Source: Sulfurimonas aquatica
GTDB taxonomy: Bacteria; Campylobacterota; Campylobacteria; Campylobacterales; Sulfurimonadaceae
NCBI RefSeq assembly: GCF_017357825.1
Contig: NZ_CP046072.1
Location: 2,046,001-2,110,000, forward strand
DNA length: 64,000 nucleotides
Direction of reading: 5' to 3'
Part shown: positions 32,888-43,087 of the stretch, piece by piece
How positions within the stretch are numbered: position 1 is the first letter of the stretch
Layout of the letters: each line of letters starts with the position of its first letter
Program-made: the position numbers and the translations under genes
Notes under the pieces: model-generated
What the model was told of the DNA's origin: nothing
Database searches by the model: none
What the model saw: the letters and a program-made list of their open reading frames with translations, nothing else

Positions 32888-32922
32888 ATTATATCACAAG
32901 AGTTGAGTGGATGTCAATCAAG
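32888..32922 (-). promoter_or_regulatory. cbpA-hspR promoter with overlapping HspR (HAIR) operator
   Basis: On the minus strand: CTTGATT-GACATCC-ACTCAAC, a HAIR-like inverted repeat (consensus CTTGAGT-N7-ACTCAAG) at 32902-32922. The -35 box TTGACA (32912-32917) is inside it and a perfect TATAAT (32888-32893) follows after 18 bases. Binding of HspR would block RNA polymerase, giving self-repression. Confidence 0.8.
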
Positions 32923-33006
32923 GTTTAAAAAATAAATTCGAAATTAGAAAGAGTTATTCTACATAAAATTAAAAGAGTGATGTAGTTGCAAGAAGCATAG
33001 TGAGGA

Positions 33007-33055
33007 GGTGCACTCATGTGCCCGACGAGTGTAGCGACGCAGCAAATGCGTTGCT
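33007..33055 (-). other. Twin stem-loops downstream of purH
   Basis: On the minus strand, AGCAACGCA-TTTGC-TGCGTCGCT (33033-33055, 8 of 9 pairs) is followed by GGGCAC-ATGA-GTGCACC (33007-33023, one bulge). The first begins 10 bases after the purH stop and could terminate it, though no T-run follows. The stretch is much richer in G+C than its flanks and may be a repeat or a structured RNA. The rest of 32840-33065 holds only the cbpA promoter. Confidence 0.45.
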
Positions 33056-33065
33056 ATTTTGATTT

Positions 33066-34601
33066 TTAGTGAAGGAAGTGGCGAACTTCTGAGAAGTAAA
33101 GAGACATCCCAAACTCATTAGCAGCATCTACAATCTCCCCGTCACGAATAGATCCACCAGGCTCAATTACATTTTTAACGCCAGCTGCCGCTGCAGCGTC
33201 AATGCTATCGCGGAAAGGGAAGAACGCTTCAGACGCTAAAGCCGCGCCAGTTACGTCAAGACCCATGTCTTTTGCTTTTTTCAAAGCGCACTGAGCAGCG
33301 TCAACGCGAGACGTCATACCCATACCGACAGCTACCATAGCTGAGTTTTTAACATATACGACGCAGTTAGATTTTGTAAGAGACGCGACTTTGTACGCTA
33401 TCTCTAAATCTTTCATTTCTGACGCAGTCGCCGCGTTTTTAGAAACCAGCTTAGCGTTTTTAACTTCATTAGCTCCAACAACGTCAGCGTCTTGAAAAAC
33501 AAATCCACCATCGATGTGTTTAAAATCTTTTCTATCATTTGCAAGAACTAACTTATCAGCTCCCATCTCAAAAAGCTTGATACGTTTCTTAGCGGCAAAT
33601 ACTTCTTGAGCTTCAGGCGTAATACGTCCAGCGATAACTACTTCTAAAAAGATTTCATTCATCTTCTCAGCCAGCTCTTTTGTAACGGTACCATTTACCG
33701 CAACAACGCCACCAAACGCTGAAACTGGATCACATTTAAGTGCTTCAGTATAAGCTTCTAAAAGAGTATCTTTTATAGCAAAACCACAAGGGTTTCCATG
33801 TTTAGAGATACATACCGCGTTGTCATCACCAAAACCAGCGGCAATTTTCACAGCACCGTTAAGGTCGTTTAAGTTGTTAAAGCTCGCTTCGCCTTTTAGC
33901 GTTTTAAAGTTGTTTGAGAAGTGTTTGTCAAACTCATAAAGCGCGCCTTTTTGGTGTGGATTTTCTCCATAACGAGTATCCATTACTTTGTTTCCAACTA
34001 CGAACTGCTTTTCACCGAAACCTTCGTTAAAACGCTCATTCATGTAGTTAGCTATCATAGAGTCATAAGCCGCTGTATGCTCATATGCTTTTATCATGTA
34101 TCCACGACGGAAATCTTTTGTATTTTTTTCATTCTCTATCGCATCGATAACTTCTGAGTAATCTTCTACGTTTGTCACGATGATAACAGAGTCAAAGTTC
34201 TTTGCAGCAGAGCGAACCATTGCCGGTCCACCGATGTCGATGTTTTCAATGATGTCATCAAAGTCGTCAGTTCTCTCAATAGTCTCTTTAAATGGGTAAA
34301 GATTTACACATACTAAGTCAATTGACTCAACACCAAGCTCTTTAGCCTGGTCAAGGTGTGACTGTTTGTCACGACGGTGAAGAATCCCTCCATGAACATA
34401 AGGGTTTAAAGTTTTAACGCGCCCTTCAAAACACTCAGGAAATTTTGTAACCTCATCAATTTCAATAGCTGATATTCCAGCTTCAACTAGTTTTTTATAA
34501 GTTCCGCCAGTAGATATAATCTCATAACCATTTTTTACCAATGAGTTACAAAACTCAACTACACCTGCTTTATCACTAACGCTAACTAATGCTCTTTTCA
34601 C
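33066..34601 (-). CDS. purH: Bifunctional AICAR formyltransferase / IMP cyclohydrolase
   Basis: A 511-residue enzyme for the last two steps of IMP synthesis. The N-terminal cyclohydrolase domain (about 1-190) starts [15 protein letters not shown] and has STGGTYKKL and [16 protein letters not shown]. The C-terminal transformylase domain has the catalytic Lys-His in [10 protein letters not shown] and the closing [17 protein letters not shown], then EPGGSIRD. Length is normal. The gene diverges from pfkA. Its leader contains an 8-bp inverted repeat (GCAAAGCT/AGCTTTGC, 34621-34659). Confidence 0.97.
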   Translation of the reverse strand: MKRALVSVSDKAGVVEFCNSLVKNGYEIISTGGTYKKLVEAGISAIEIDEVTKFPECFEGRVKTLNPYVHGGILHRRDKQSHLDQAKELGVESIDLVCVNLYPFKETIERTDDFDDIIENIDIGGPAMVRSAAKNFDSVIIVTNVEDYSEVIDAIENEKNTKDFRRGYMIKAYEHTAAYDSMIANYMNERFNEGFGEKQFVVGNKVMDTRYGENPHQKGALYEFDKHFSNNFKTLKGEASFNNLNDLNGAVKIAAGFGDDNAVCISKHGNPCGFAIKDTLLEAYTEALKCDPVSAFGGVVAVNGTVTKELAEKMNEIFLEVVIAGRITPEAQEVFAAKKRIKLFEMGADKLVLANDRKDFKHIDGGFVFQDADVVGANEVKNAKLVSKNAATASEMKDLEIAYKVASLTKSNCVVYVKNSAMVAVGMGMTSRVDAAQCALKKAKDMGLDVTGAALASEAFFPFRDSIDAAAAAGVKNVIEPGGSIRDGEIVDAANEFGMSLYFSEVRHFLH

Positions 34602-34620
34602 TATATCTCCTTTTTTTGAA

Positions 34621-34659
34621 GCAAAGCTCCAAAAAAATTCCTACTCACTAAAGCTTTGC
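34621..34659 (-). promoter_or_regulatory. Inverted repeat in the purH leader
   Basis: GCAAAGCT (34621-34628) and AGCTTTGC (34652-34659) form a perfect 8-bp stem with a 23-base loop, about 20 bases upstream of the purH ATG. It could slow or stop transcription ahead of purH or be an operator. It does not show the conserved bases of the purine riboswitch. The remaining part of the intergenic region up to 34773 carries the pfkA leader (AAGGAG before ATG). Confidence 0.35.
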
Positions 34660-34773
34660 CTATCGACAAGAGAAGAAATCATCTATTTTATTATATTTGG
34701 AATTTTAACTAATTGTAGTTTAGATAATGGTAAACTATGTCAATTAATTACTTTTTTCTAAGGAGAAAATTTA

Positions 34774-35733
34774 ATGTCAAATATTGCAATTTTATGTTCT
34801 GGTGGGGATGTTTCCGGCATGAATCCGGCTATCAAACACTTTGTAGAGTACTCTTTAAAAAAAGACTTGACGCCTTTCTTTGTTTATAACGGCTATGAAG
34901 GCCTTATCGATAACGATATTCAAGAGGTAAGCTACAGAGATGTATCTGGAATAATTAATAGAGGCGGCACAAAAATAGGAAGCGCACGAAGCAAACGTTT
35001 TATGAATCCGGAGTACCGTCAAATTGCCAAAGACAACTTAGATGCGCTTAACATAAATATGCTTGTTGTTTTAGGCGGGGATGGTTCATTTAGAGGTTTA
35101 GACGCTTTTTATAAAGAGCACTCTATTAAGTCCTGTGGGATTCCATCTACCATTGACAACGATATTCATGGAACCGACTACTGTTTAGGTGTAGACAGCG
35201 CTTTAAACATCATTAGAACTTCCATAGACGCCATCCGAGACACTGCATCGTCTTTTAACAGAGCATTTATAATCGAGACGATGGGAAGGGACTGTGGCTA
35301 TTTAGCGCTTATATCGGCTCTGACATCAGGAGCGGAACTCTGTCTTATTCCAGAAAGAGAGCATAACATAAGCGATTATGAAGATAATTTTAAAACGCAA
35401 ATGGCACATGGAAGAAAATACTTTATAGCCATCGTCTCCGAAGGCATTAAACAAGACCCTCAAGAGATTGCAAAATGGTTTGAAGAGACCATAGGGATAG
35501 AGTCTAGAGTATCAATACTAGGTCATATCCAACGCGGCGGAAACCCAACTAGCTATGATAGACTTATGGCATATAAGTTTGTAAACTATGCAATAGATGG
35601 GCTTCTTGGCTCGCATACAAATAGCGTCATTTGTTATACCAAAGATGGATTTATTTACAAGAGTATAGATGAAGTCACTGGCTCTGCGTTTAAGTTGGAT
35701 CCCGATCTACTAAGGCTTCTAGAAGATGTATAA
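34774..35733 (+). CDS. pfkA: 6-phosphofructokinase
   Basis: A 319-residue ATP-dependent kinase for fructose 6-phosphate. Family motifs: CSGGDVSGMNPAI at the start, the nucleotide site GGDGSFRGLDAF, the catalytic loop PSTIDNDIHGTDYCLGVD with the base Asp, ETMGRDCGYLAL, and the substrate loop HIQRGGNPTSYDR. It acts in glycolysis; many Campylobacterota lack this enzyme, so it marks a strain able to run glycolysis or use it in glycogen turnover. AAGGAG 8 bases before the ATG. It overlaps the next gene by 8 bases. Confidence 0.94.
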   Translation: MSNIAILCSGGDVSGMNPAIKHFVEYSLKKDLTPFFVYNGYEGLIDNDIQEVSYRDVSGIINRGGTKIGSARSKRFMNPEYRQIAKDNLDALNINMLVVLGGDGSFRGLDAFYKEHSIKSCGIPSTIDNDIHGTDYCLGVDSALNIIRTSIDAIRDTASSFNRAFIIETMGRDCGYLALISALTSGAELCLIPEREHNISDYEDNFKTQMAHGRKYFIAIVSEGIKQDPQEIAKWFEETIGIESRVSILGHIQRGGNPTSYDRLMAYKFVNYAIDGLLGSHTNSVICYTKDGFIYKSIDEVTGSAFKLDPDLLRLLEDV

Positions 35734-36037
35734 ACTTAACTTTTACGTACCCTCACAAAATAAAGAAGAGGTAAAAAAAGCCCTCTTTAATATAGGTGTA
35801 GGAAAGTTTAACAACTATGACAAATGCTCTTTTGAAACACAGGGCATTGGACAATTCAGACCTATAAATGGAGCAAATCCATTTCTTGGTCAACTCGATA
35901 CGGTAGAGTTAGTTAAAGAGTATAAAATAGAGATGATATGTGAAGACTCACAGATAAGAGAAGCCGTAAAGGTTTTAAAAGAGTCCCACCCCTATGAAGA
36001 GGTGGCTTATGAAGTTTTTAAGATGGAAGAGTTTTAA
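35726..36037 (+). CDS. Stand-alone NIF3/YqfO-type insert domain protein
   Basis: A 103-residue protein with a ferredoxin-like fold: [49 protein letters not shown], and the C-terminal [16 protein letters not shown]. This is the CutA1-like domain inserted in some NIF3/YqfO proteins, here on its own; the role is unknown. Its start overlaps pfkA by 8 bases, so they are co-translated, and its end overlaps the convergent purL by four bases. Confidence 0.8.
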   Translation: MYKLNFYVPSQNKEEVKKALFNIGVGKFNNYDKCSFETQGIGQFRPINGANPFLGQLDTVELVKEYKIEMICEDSQIREAVKVLKESHPYEEVAYEVFKMEEF

Positions 36038-38250
36038 ATGTCTCTTTCAATCACTTTTTTGAATGTGTTATAGTAGTTATCTTGTAACTCGCTTATACTC
36101 ATAGTAACATCATTTACTCTAATGCTATCTCCACCAACAGTACCGATTTTCTCAACGCTCATACCCTCATCTAACATAGCTTCAAAAGCTTCTTGATTTT
36201 CAGGTTTTACTTCTATGATAGCACGACTCTGTGATTCAGCGAAAATATCTCTCTCATCTATAACACTTATCTCAACATCACAACCTAAACCAGAAGTAGC
36301 TGCCATCTTAGCAAGTGCAATAGCCACACCACCAGAAGATGCATCTTTTGCACACTCAAGTAAATGTTTTTTATTCCCTTCTATAACTAATTCCCATAGA
36401 GCAAGCTCAGCCTTATAGTCAATCTCTGGCATAACGCCAGCAACCGTATGACAAATCTCTTTCATATAAAGAGAACCACCAAATTCTGACTTTGACTCAC
36501 CTACTAGATAGAGTGCATTTCCCGCACCTTGAAATGAAGACATTAAAACATTATTTTGATCATCATTTACACCAACAGTTGCAATAGATGGCGTTGGAAA
36601 AACTGAAACACCATTAGTTTCATTATAGAGTGAAACATTTCCACCGATAACTGGAGTAGTAAGCTCGGCACATGCTTCTTTTATTCCTAAACAACCCTGA
36701 GCAAACTGCCACATAACTTCAGGGTTTTCAGGGTTACCATAGTTAAGACAATCTGTAATAGCCAAAGGACGAGCACCACTCATAGCAACATTACGACCAG
36801 CTTCTACAACTGCAGCAGCTCCACCATTTTTAGGGTCTATATAACAGTAGCGAACATTACAATCAGCACTCATTGCAAGCGCTTTTCCATTCTCTTTTAC
36901 ACGGATAACAGATGCGTCGAGCATACCGCCATTTTTGATAGTGTTTGTTTGTACCATTGAGTCATACTGTGTGTAGATCCAAGATTTATCTACAACTTCC
37001 ATAGACTTTGTCAGTGTTTCAAACGCTACTTGATTTGTCACTTTGTCAAAATCGTCAATAGTTACTGATGCTAGTTCAGATAAATATGCAGGTTTACTCA
37101 TTGGACGGTTAAGTTCAGGTGCCTCTTCACTCACAGGGTCTACTGGAACCTCAGCACACTTTTCTCCATGCCAGAAAAGTTCCATATTTCCAGTGTCAGT
37201 TACTTCACCAACAACGGCAGCGTCTAAGTCCCATTTTTCAAAAATATCTATAATTGCTTGTTCTGAACCTTTTTTAGCACATAAAAGCATTCTTTCTTGT
37301 GACTCACTAAGCATAAAGTCATAAGGAGTCATTCCCTCTTCACGAGCTGGAACTTTGTCAAGATGCATAATCATTCCTGAACCAGAACGTCCTGCCATCT
37401 CAAATGAAGATGAAGTAAGACCAGCAGCACCCATATCTTGAATACCAACAACATGGTCAGTTTTAAACAGCTCCATACAAGCTTCAAGAAGAAGCTTTTC
37501 CGTAAATGGATCACCAACTTGAACGGTAGGACGAAGAGATTTTGACTCTTCAGTAAAACTGTCTGAACTCATAACCGCTCCACCAAGACCATCTCTACCT
37601 GTTTTTGCGCCAACATACATTACAGGGTTACCAAGACCTTCAGCTAGACCTAGAAAAATCTCATCTGATTTTGCGATACCAAGATTAAACGCGTTTACAA
37701 GAATATTTCCATTATAACACTCATCAAAACTTACTTCACCACCAATAGTAGGAACACCCATACAGTTACCATAACCACCGATACCTTCAGTTACACCACG
37801 AACTAAGTAACGCTGGTGTTTTGAGATATCATCATCATTTAGGATATTACCAAAGCGAAGAGCATTTAGTGACGCTACAGGACGTGCACCCATAGTAAAA
37901 ACGTCACGCATAATTCCACCAACGCCAGTTGCAGCACCTTGATAAGGCTCTATGAAAGATGGGTGATTGTGTGACTCCATCTTAAATACTGCAGCATAGC
38001 CATCACCAATGTCGATAACACCAGCATTTTCACCAGGACCTTGTATAACCCAAGGAGCTTTAGTTGGGAAACCTTTTAAGTGCACTTTTGAAGATTTGTA
38101 TGAGCAGTGCTCACTCCACATAGCTGAGAAAATACCAAGTTCAACTAAGTTTGGCTCGCGTTTAAGTATCTCTTTAATGTGCGTATAATCATCTGCTGAA
38201 AGTTTATGGTTTGCTAATTGTGTCTCTATATCTGCTAATTGTTGGCTCAC
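36034..38250 (-). CDS. purL: Phosphoribosylformylglycinamidine synthase subunit PurL
   Basis: A 738-residue ATP-dependent enzyme of purine synthesis, of the small type that needs separate PurQ and PurS. Early motifs: [27 protein letters not shown], and [23 protein letters not shown] around the ATP site. Later [16 protein letters not shown] and the second AIRS-like half with GGNVSLYNE and [16 protein letters not shown]. Length is normal. It converges with the NIF3-domain gene and overlaps it by four bases. Confidence 0.97.
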   Translation of the reverse strand: MSQQLADIETQLANHKLSADDYTHIKEILKREPNLVELGIFSAMWSEHCSYKSSKVHLKGFPTKAPWVIQGPGENAGVIDIGDGYAAVFKMESHNHPSFIEPYQGAATGVGGIMRDVFTMGARPVASLNALRFGNILNDDDISKHQRYLVRGVTEGIGGYGNCMGVPTIGGEVSFDECYNGNILVNAFNLGIAKSDEIFLGLAEGLGNPVMYVGAKTGRDGLGGAVMSSDSFTEESKSLRPTVQVGDPFTEKLLLEACMELFKTDHVVGIQDMGAAGLTSSSFEMAGRSGSGMIMHLDKVPAREEGMTPYDFMLSESQERMLLCAKKGSEQAIIDIFEKWDLDAAVVGEVTDTGNMELFWHGEKCAEVPVDPVSEEAPELNRPMSKPAYLSELASVTIDDFDKVTNQVAFETLTKSMEVVDKSWIYTQYDSMVQTNTIKNGGMLDASVIRVKENGKALAMSADCNVRYCYIDPKNGGAAAVVEAGRNVAMSGARPLAITDCLNYGNPENPEVMWQFAQGCLGIKEACAELTTPVIGGNVSLYNETNGVSVFPTPSIATVGVNDDQNNVLMSSFQGAGNALYLVGESKSEFGGSLYMKEICHTVAGVMPEIDYKAELALWELVIEGNKKHLLECAKDASSGGVAIALAKMAATSGLGCDVEISVIDERDIFAESQSRAIIEVKPENQEAFEAMLDEGMSVEKIGTVGGDSIRVNDVTMSISELQDNYYNTFKKVIERDI

Positions 38251-38319
38251 ATGGAATCCTAAAAATTTAATTTTTGGTTTTTAAAGAGGGATTATATCTA
38301 AAAGGTGGTAAAAAATAAT

Positions 38320-38844
38320 TTAATGGAAAGTAAACTCTTTTTGTGTTCGAATATTTTTCTTCAAAGTAAATATATTTTTATACTCAATCTTGAGTATTTC
38401 ATACTCTTTTAAAGCATTGGGGAGCTTCACTTTAAACTCATCATCTACCTCTTTACCTATCATAGCTTTAGCTAAGGGTGAGTGTACAGATATAAGGCCA
38501 TGTTCAGGCTCACTCTCCAAAACACCACATATAATGTAAAGCTCTTCTTCGTCCGTATCTATATTTAGAACCCTAACGCTACTGCCAAAACTTACTTTTA
38601 GGTGTGAATGAAGGGAGGGATCAATAATTTGTGATTTTTGCATCATGGAGTTGAGATAAAAAAGTCTCTTATCTATAAAACGCAGCTTCTCTTTTGCAGC
38701 GTGATAGTCAGCGTTTTCACTTCTATCACCCTGTGCTGCTGCAACAAGTTTTTCTTGTGCAACCTTTGGTTTCTCTTTTTCTAAAAGAAACTTAAATTCC
38801 TTTACTAAAAGGTCATAACCTTCAATGCTTATAGGCTCTTTCAA
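38320..38844 (-). CDS. GreA/GreB-family transcription elongation factor
   Basis: A 174-residue protein. The N-terminal coiled coil (about 1-75) carries the acidic tip GDRSENADYHAAKEKLRFIDKRL, whose wording is nearer to GreB (GDRSENADY) than GreA (GDLSENAEY). The C-terminal FKBP-like domain ends in an extra basic tail (KKNIRTQKEF). Gre factors reach into the RNA polymerase secondary channel and trigger cleavage of backtracked RNA. It is followed by a small unknown gene upstream on the same strand, 3 bases apart. Confidence 0.85.
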   Translation of the reverse strand: MKEPISIEGYDLLVKEFKFLLEKEKPKVAQEKLVAAAQGDRSENADYHAAKEKLRFIDKRLFYLNSMMQKSQIIDPSLHSHLKVSFGSSVRVLNIDTDEEELYIICGVLESEPEHGLISVHSPLAKAMIGKEVDDEFKVKLPNALKEYEILKIEYKNIFTLKKNIRTQKEFTFH

Positions 38845-38847
38845 TAC

Positions 38848-39174
38848 TTAGTTTTTAAAACCAGATATATAATATGTCTCTTTATTATCAAGCTTTTTAA
38901 TATCTATTTTAAATTTTGAACTAAAGTGTTCTATTTTTTGATGTGCGTCTAATGCAAGTTCTGGACTAGGTGCTTCTACTTTTATTTTAAAACAGTCACA
39001 TGAGTTTGATAGTGCCACAAACGAACCATCAACTTTTAAGTGATCATGTAGATCCATAATGTGCTTTTGAATTTTTTCATATCCTGGTGTATTCATCTCT
39101 ATAGCTTCTAATTGTTTTTCTAAAGCATCATTTGGTGCATATCCGAGTTGTCTTAGCATTGCATTTCTTTGCAT
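38848..39174 (-). CDS. Hypothetical protein upstream of the Gre factor
   Basis: A 108-residue soluble protein I do not recognise. Helix in residues 5-45, then three or four strands (GSFVALSNSCDCFKI, IDIKKLDNKETYYISGF) around a helix, a layout like a small alpha/beta domain. It starts upstream of and is 3 bases from the Gre-factor gene, so they share a transcript. Divergent from the HDOD gene. Confidence 0.55.
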   Translation of the reverse strand: MQRNAMLRQLGYAPNDALEKQLEAIEMNTPGYEKIQKHIMDLHDHLKVDGSFVALSNSCDCFKIKVEAPSPELALDAHQKIEHFSSKFKIDIKKLDNKETYYISGFKN

Positions 39175-39254
39175 ACTCTTATTTCCTTGTTTAATATTTA
39201 AAAAAATAATATCAGTTTTTTGTAAATATTCAGTAGTTATTTATTAATTGATAC

Positions 39255-39260
39255 TATAAT
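39255..39260 (+). promoter_or_regulatory. Candidate -10 element of the HDOD gene
   Basis: TATAAT 34 bases before the ATG at 39294, with AAGAGAG as a ribosome site. No clear -35. Confidence 0.45.
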
Positions 39261-39293
39261 TGTATTAATTAAGTAAAAATAAGAGAGCATAAT

Positions 39294-40094
39294 ATGACTG
39301 ATGAAATATTAAAAAAAATCAAACAACTTCCACCACTTCCTGAATCTGCAATGCAGATAGAAGCTGTCTATCAAAATCCGGATAGTAGTTTTAATGATAT
39401 GGTTAAAATTCTTGAAAAAGATCCTCTTTTAACTGCAGACATTTTAAAAGCTGCAAATTCTCCACTTTATGGGTTTTCCCGTGAAATAAATGCTATCTCT
39501 CAAGCTGTTGGTCTATTTGGAATGGGTACTGTACGTGGTTTTGCTCTTGCAAGTATTGTCAAAAAGAGCTTTTCTCTTGATTTATCCCCCTATGGTATCA
39601 GTAATGAGATGTTCTCTGGACTCTCAAAGAAGCAACATGGTCTAATGACATCATGGTGTATTAGAAAAGAGAACAGACTGCTTGGAGTTTTATCTCCAGC
39701 TGCGTTTCTTGTTGAAATTGGAAAAGTGCTCATAGCACAACAGATCTTAGCAGATGGCTCAAAAGAAGCGTTTACTGCTGCCCTTGAAGAGTTAGGTGAT
39801 GTTGAAGCGGCTGAGAGAAAGATAGTTGGAGTTGATACACCAGAAGTAAGTGCAACTATTTTTGCTCAGTGGAAGTTTGAAGAGGGGCTTGTAGATGTAA
39901 TTAAAAATTGTTTAAACCCTCAAAACGCAGAAGCAGAGTACCAACGCCCTGCTCAAATCTTACATGTAGTACGTACTGCCGTTCCTATAAATGCAAATGT
40001 TACCGATGTAAGCATAGCTGCCGCCAAAGAGCTTATTGAGCAGTATGGGCTCGATATGGAAAGCTTCGACACAGCTATAGAAAACGCTAAATAG
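39294..40094 (+). CDS. HDOD-domain signalling protein
   Basis: A 266-residue protein made of one HDOD domain: KIKQLPPLPESAMQIEAV, EKDPLLTADILKAANSPLYGF, ISQAVGLFGMGTVRGFALAS. HDOD is an HD-related domain that has lost the metal site and acts in regulation of motility, stress or cell division. There is no receiver or EAL domain attached. It is 7 bases upstream of rnr in the same direction. Confidence 0.88.
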   Translation: MTDEILKKIKQLPPLPESAMQIEAVYQNPDSSFNDMVKILEKDPLLTADILKAANSPLYGFSREINAISQAVGLFGMGTVRGFALASIVKKSFSLDLSPYGISNEMFSGLSKKQHGLMTSWCIRKENRLLGVLSPAAFLVEIGKVLIAQQILADGSKEAFTAALEELGDVEAAERKIVGVDTPEVSATIFAQWKFEEGLVDVIKNCLNPQNAEAEYQRPAQILHVVRTAVPINANVTDVSIAAAKELIEQYGLDMESFDTAIENAK

Positions 40095-40101
40095 TTTTCC
40101 C

Positions 40102-42042
40102 TTGAAATCTCTACTTATTAGGCTTACTCTTGGTTTAAGTGAGCAAGATATCACAGTTGATGAAATGAAACATGTTCAAAACTGGATGGCTAAAAAATAC
40201 CTCACAAAAAAAGAAAATATCTATAAATTTAATTCCAAGTTTCGTGCAGGCACACTTGGTCTAGTTCAAAAAGATACAGCATACTTAAATGTTATAGGTG
40301 AAAATATCCGTGACCTTTTCATTGGTGAGGGAGATCTAGGCGAGGCAAAAGAGGGTGACCTCATCATTGCACAGCGCTTACTTGGAAAGCGGGGAACTCC
40401 ATCTGCTAAAATCGCTGAAATAGTTGGACGCGAGCAGAGTTATAGTATTGCCTACATTATTCAAAAAGATTCTCACCTCTCTTTAGTTGATCTAAAAACA
40501 GAGTATCCAATCGGTGCAGAACTGACACCTGATGAATTAAATTTTTACAATGTTGGAGATGTTTTTAAGATAGACAACCAAGAGAATAAAGTCTTAGAAA
40601 AACTAGGAAATATTAAAGACCCTAAAGTTGATGAAAAGATAGTTCTCGCACAATACAACAAGCATGATGAGTTTGATGAAGAGGTTTTAAAAATAGCAGA
40701 ATCATTCGAGCCAGTCAATGCAAGTAAATATCCTAAACGCAAGGACTTAAGAGAGCTTCACTTTTGTACTATTGACCCTGTTACTGCAAAAGATTATGAT
40801 GATGCAATATGCTGGGATGATAAAAACAGTACTCTTTATGTGGCTATAGCGGATGTAAGTGAGTATATAAAACCCTTTGGTGCACTTGATAATGAAGCCA
40901 TCTATAGAAGTTTTTCTATCTACCTTCCTCATCGTTCCATTCCAATGCTTCCTCGCCAACTAAGTGAGACACTTTGTTCTTTGCAGCCTCATGTAGATAG
41001 ACTCGCTTATGTTTTTGAGATGAAGCTCAACCTAGATACTCTTGAAGTAGCTTCCTCATCCGTTTATGAAGCTATAATCCACTCTAAACGCAGGTTTAAT
41101 TATGAGGAGATAGATAGCTTTTTTGAGGGTGATTTAAAGGCTCAAAATAGCGATGAAGAGATAATCTTTAATGCACTTACAAAACTACGAGTTGTAACTG
41201 ATGCACTAAAAGCTAAGCGTTTAAAAGTGGGTTATGACTTTAGGTCAACTGAGATTGATATGACAATAGATGAAGATTCAAACTTAGTCTCAACTCATGA
41301 GGCCCAAGAGACTCCATCGCATGCTCTTATAGAAGACTGTATGCTTTTAGCAAATAAAGAGGCAGCTTCTTCATTTGAGAGAGGAATATTTAGAATTCAC
41401 GAACCTCCAAGTCAGGCAAAACTACAAATACTTTACCAAGAACTCGCTGGAGTTGGTATGCAAATAGAGATTAAGAAGTCTATCAAAGAGACAATCTCTG
41501 ACATTCAGAGACAGGCTCGTGAGATGGATATAGAGTCTGAAGTAGATACTCTCATAATCCGCTCACAAATGCAGGCAAGATATGCGCCACTAAACTCTGG
41601 ACACTTTGGACTTGGGTTTGAGCAGTATACTCACTTTACTTCACCTATTAGGCGTTATTCTGACCTGATAGTACATAGACTTCTTAAAGCTATAAATGCA
41701 GGTGATACACAAGAAGGCTCTTATGTACTACGTAATATTGAAGCACTTAGTATGACCATCAGTGAAAAAGAGAGAGAAGCGAGCAGTATAGAAAATGAGT
41801 TTATGGCAAGGAAATACGCTCGTTGGGCAAATGAAAACATTGGCAATGAGTATAAAGCACGTATAACTGCAACAGAAGTAGAAATAAAAGCAGAACTTCA
41901 TGATGAGATTCAAGGGGCTCGCTTTTTGATAACTTCAAACAGTGATGTTGTTCTTTTTGAAGATGTCATAGTAAAAATAGAAAAAGTAGATATTGCTCGA
42001 GCAAAAATATATGCCATTGTAGTTGGGAAAGTGGATGTATAA
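40102..42042 (+). CDS. rnr: Ribonuclease R (RNB-family exoribonuclease)
   Basis: A 646-residue 3'-5' exoribonuclease. A cold-shock-like region lies in about residues 60-150, the RNB domain begins at DPVTAKDYDDAICWDD (about 226-241; three metal-binding acids) and ends with HFTSPIRRYSDLIVHR near 515-530, and a C-terminal S1-like region follows. At 646 residues it is shorter than the E. coli enzyme (813), as usual in this phylum, with a reduced N-terminus and no Lys-rich tail. TTG start. It overlaps holA by 20 bases. Confidence 0.92.
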   Translation: MKSLLIRLTLGLSEQDITVDEMKHVQNWMAKKYLTKKENIYKFNSKFRAGTLGLVQKDTAYLNVIGENIRDLFIGEGDLGEAKEGDLIIAQRLLGKRGTPSAKIAEIVGREQSYSIAYIIQKDSHLSLVDLKTEYPIGAELTPDELNFYNVGDVFKIDNQENKVLEKLGNIKDPKVDEKIVLAQYNKHDEFDEEVLKIAESFEPVNASKYPKRKDLRELHFCTIDPVTAKDYDDAICWDDKNSTLYVAIADVSEYIKPFGALDNEAIYRSFSIYLPHRSIPMLPRQLSETLCSLQPHVDRLAYVFEMKLNLDTLEVASSSVYEAIIHSKRRFNYEEIDSFFEGDLKAQNSDEEIIFNALTKLRVVTDALKAKRLKVGYDFRSTEIDMTIDEDSNLVSTHEAQETPSHALIEDCMLLANKEAASSFERGIFRIHEPPSQAKLQILYQELAGVGMQIEIKKSIKETISDIQRQAREMDIESEVDTLIIRSQMQARYAPLNSGHFGLGFEQYTHFTSPIRRYSDLIVHRLLKAINAGDTQEGSYVLRNIEALSMTISEKEREASSIENEFMARKYARWANENIGNEYKARITATEVEIKAELHDEIQGARFLITSNSDVVLFEDVIVKIEKVDIARAKIYAIVVGKVDV

Positions 42043-43003
42043 AAACGAGTTAGATACTCACATAAAAAATCAGTCAGTTTCAAATAGTTTTGTTTTTTTT
42101 GGGGAGTCTGTTTTTTTGATAGATATGTATACAAAAATGCTCACGAACATAGATGATGCGAATATTTTAAACTACTATCATGATGAGTATGACTTTAACT
42201 CTGCAAAGTCTCACCTCTCTCAAGGTTCTCTTTTTGGTGATAGAAACATACTCATCATAAAGAGTGAAAAAAAAGTCCCAAAAAAAGATCTCGATACCCT
42301 TTTAGAGTACTGCGATAAAAATCCCGATAATATTTTTGTATATGCATATTATGGAAGTGATCATAAAACTTACAACAACAAAAAGGCCTTTGCAAAAAGT
42401 AACGCCATGAGTGTGCGTTTTTTCCATCCAAAAGATTATGAAGCGCAAAACATCGTTTTAGAAGTCGCGCGAGCTAAAAACGTAAAGATTGACAAATACA
42501 CAGTCTCTCATCTTTTACAGATTCATAATGGAGATGTAGCACTAGCTTCAAACGAGATAGAAAAATTTCGTGTTTATGATAGAGAAATCACCACTAAAGA
42601 TGTAGACAGTCTCGTTTTTGGATTAGCCGAGGTTAATTTAGATGACTTCATTAAAAAAATACTTGCTAAAAAAGATTTTAGAGATGACCTGCTAAGTATC
42701 TTAGAACATGGAGAAGATGAGATACGTGTCATCACAGCTATAACTTCATACTTAACGCAACTCTATATGTTCAATATCTATATACGAGTAAATGGAGCAC
42801 CTAATGCACTAGAGATACTTGGCTACCCTGCTCCAAAATTTGTCGTCGATGAAAAAGCAGCCCTAAGCATAAAGATAAAACCCCTCATATATTCAAAACT
42901 GCATGAACTACTTCTACGTAGTGAGTTAAAAATGAAAAGCTCACATATAGATAAAACAGCTATTTTACTCTCCACACTTATACGAGTTCAAAAACTGCTT
43001 TAA
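42023..43003 (+). CDS. holA: DNA polymerase III delta subunit
   Basis: A 326-residue clamp-loader subunit that opens the beta clamp. It has the AAA+-like layout of HolA: GESVFLIDMYTKML in the start, then DRNILIIKSEKKV, a helical lid (about 140-205, with HNGDVALASNEIEKF) and the C-terminal collar (from 210, DEIRVITAITSYLTQLY, then LLRSELKMKSS). There is no functional Walker A, as expected. The gene overlaps rnr by 20 bases, so translation is probably coupled. Confidence 0.85.
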   Translation: MGKWMYKNELDTHIKNQSVSNSFVFFGESVFLIDMYTKMLTNIDDANILNYYHDEYDFNSAKSHLSQGSLFGDRNILIIKSEKKVPKKDLDTLLEYCDKNPDNIFVYAYYGSDHKTYNNKKAFAKSNAMSVRFFHPKDYEAQNIVLEVARAKNVKIDKYTVSHLLQIHNGDVALASNEIEKFRVYDREITTKDVDSLVFGLAEVNLDDFIKKILAKKDFRDDLLSILEHGEDEIRVITAITSYLTQLYMFNIYIRVNGAPNALEILGYPAPKFVVDEKAALSIKIKPLIYSKLHELLLRSELKMKSSHIDKTAILLSTLIRVQKLL

Positions 43004-43087
43004 ATCATATCGTTTTATATTTAAGAAGCTTTTTTTACTAGCTATGATAGTATACATCTTAATTTAAATTCCTTAAAGGCTTTATAT

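Noticed and set aside
34602-34773. Purine riboswitch in the purH leader
   Set aside because: The inverted repeat there has a long loop and lacks the conserved junction bases of the aptamer.
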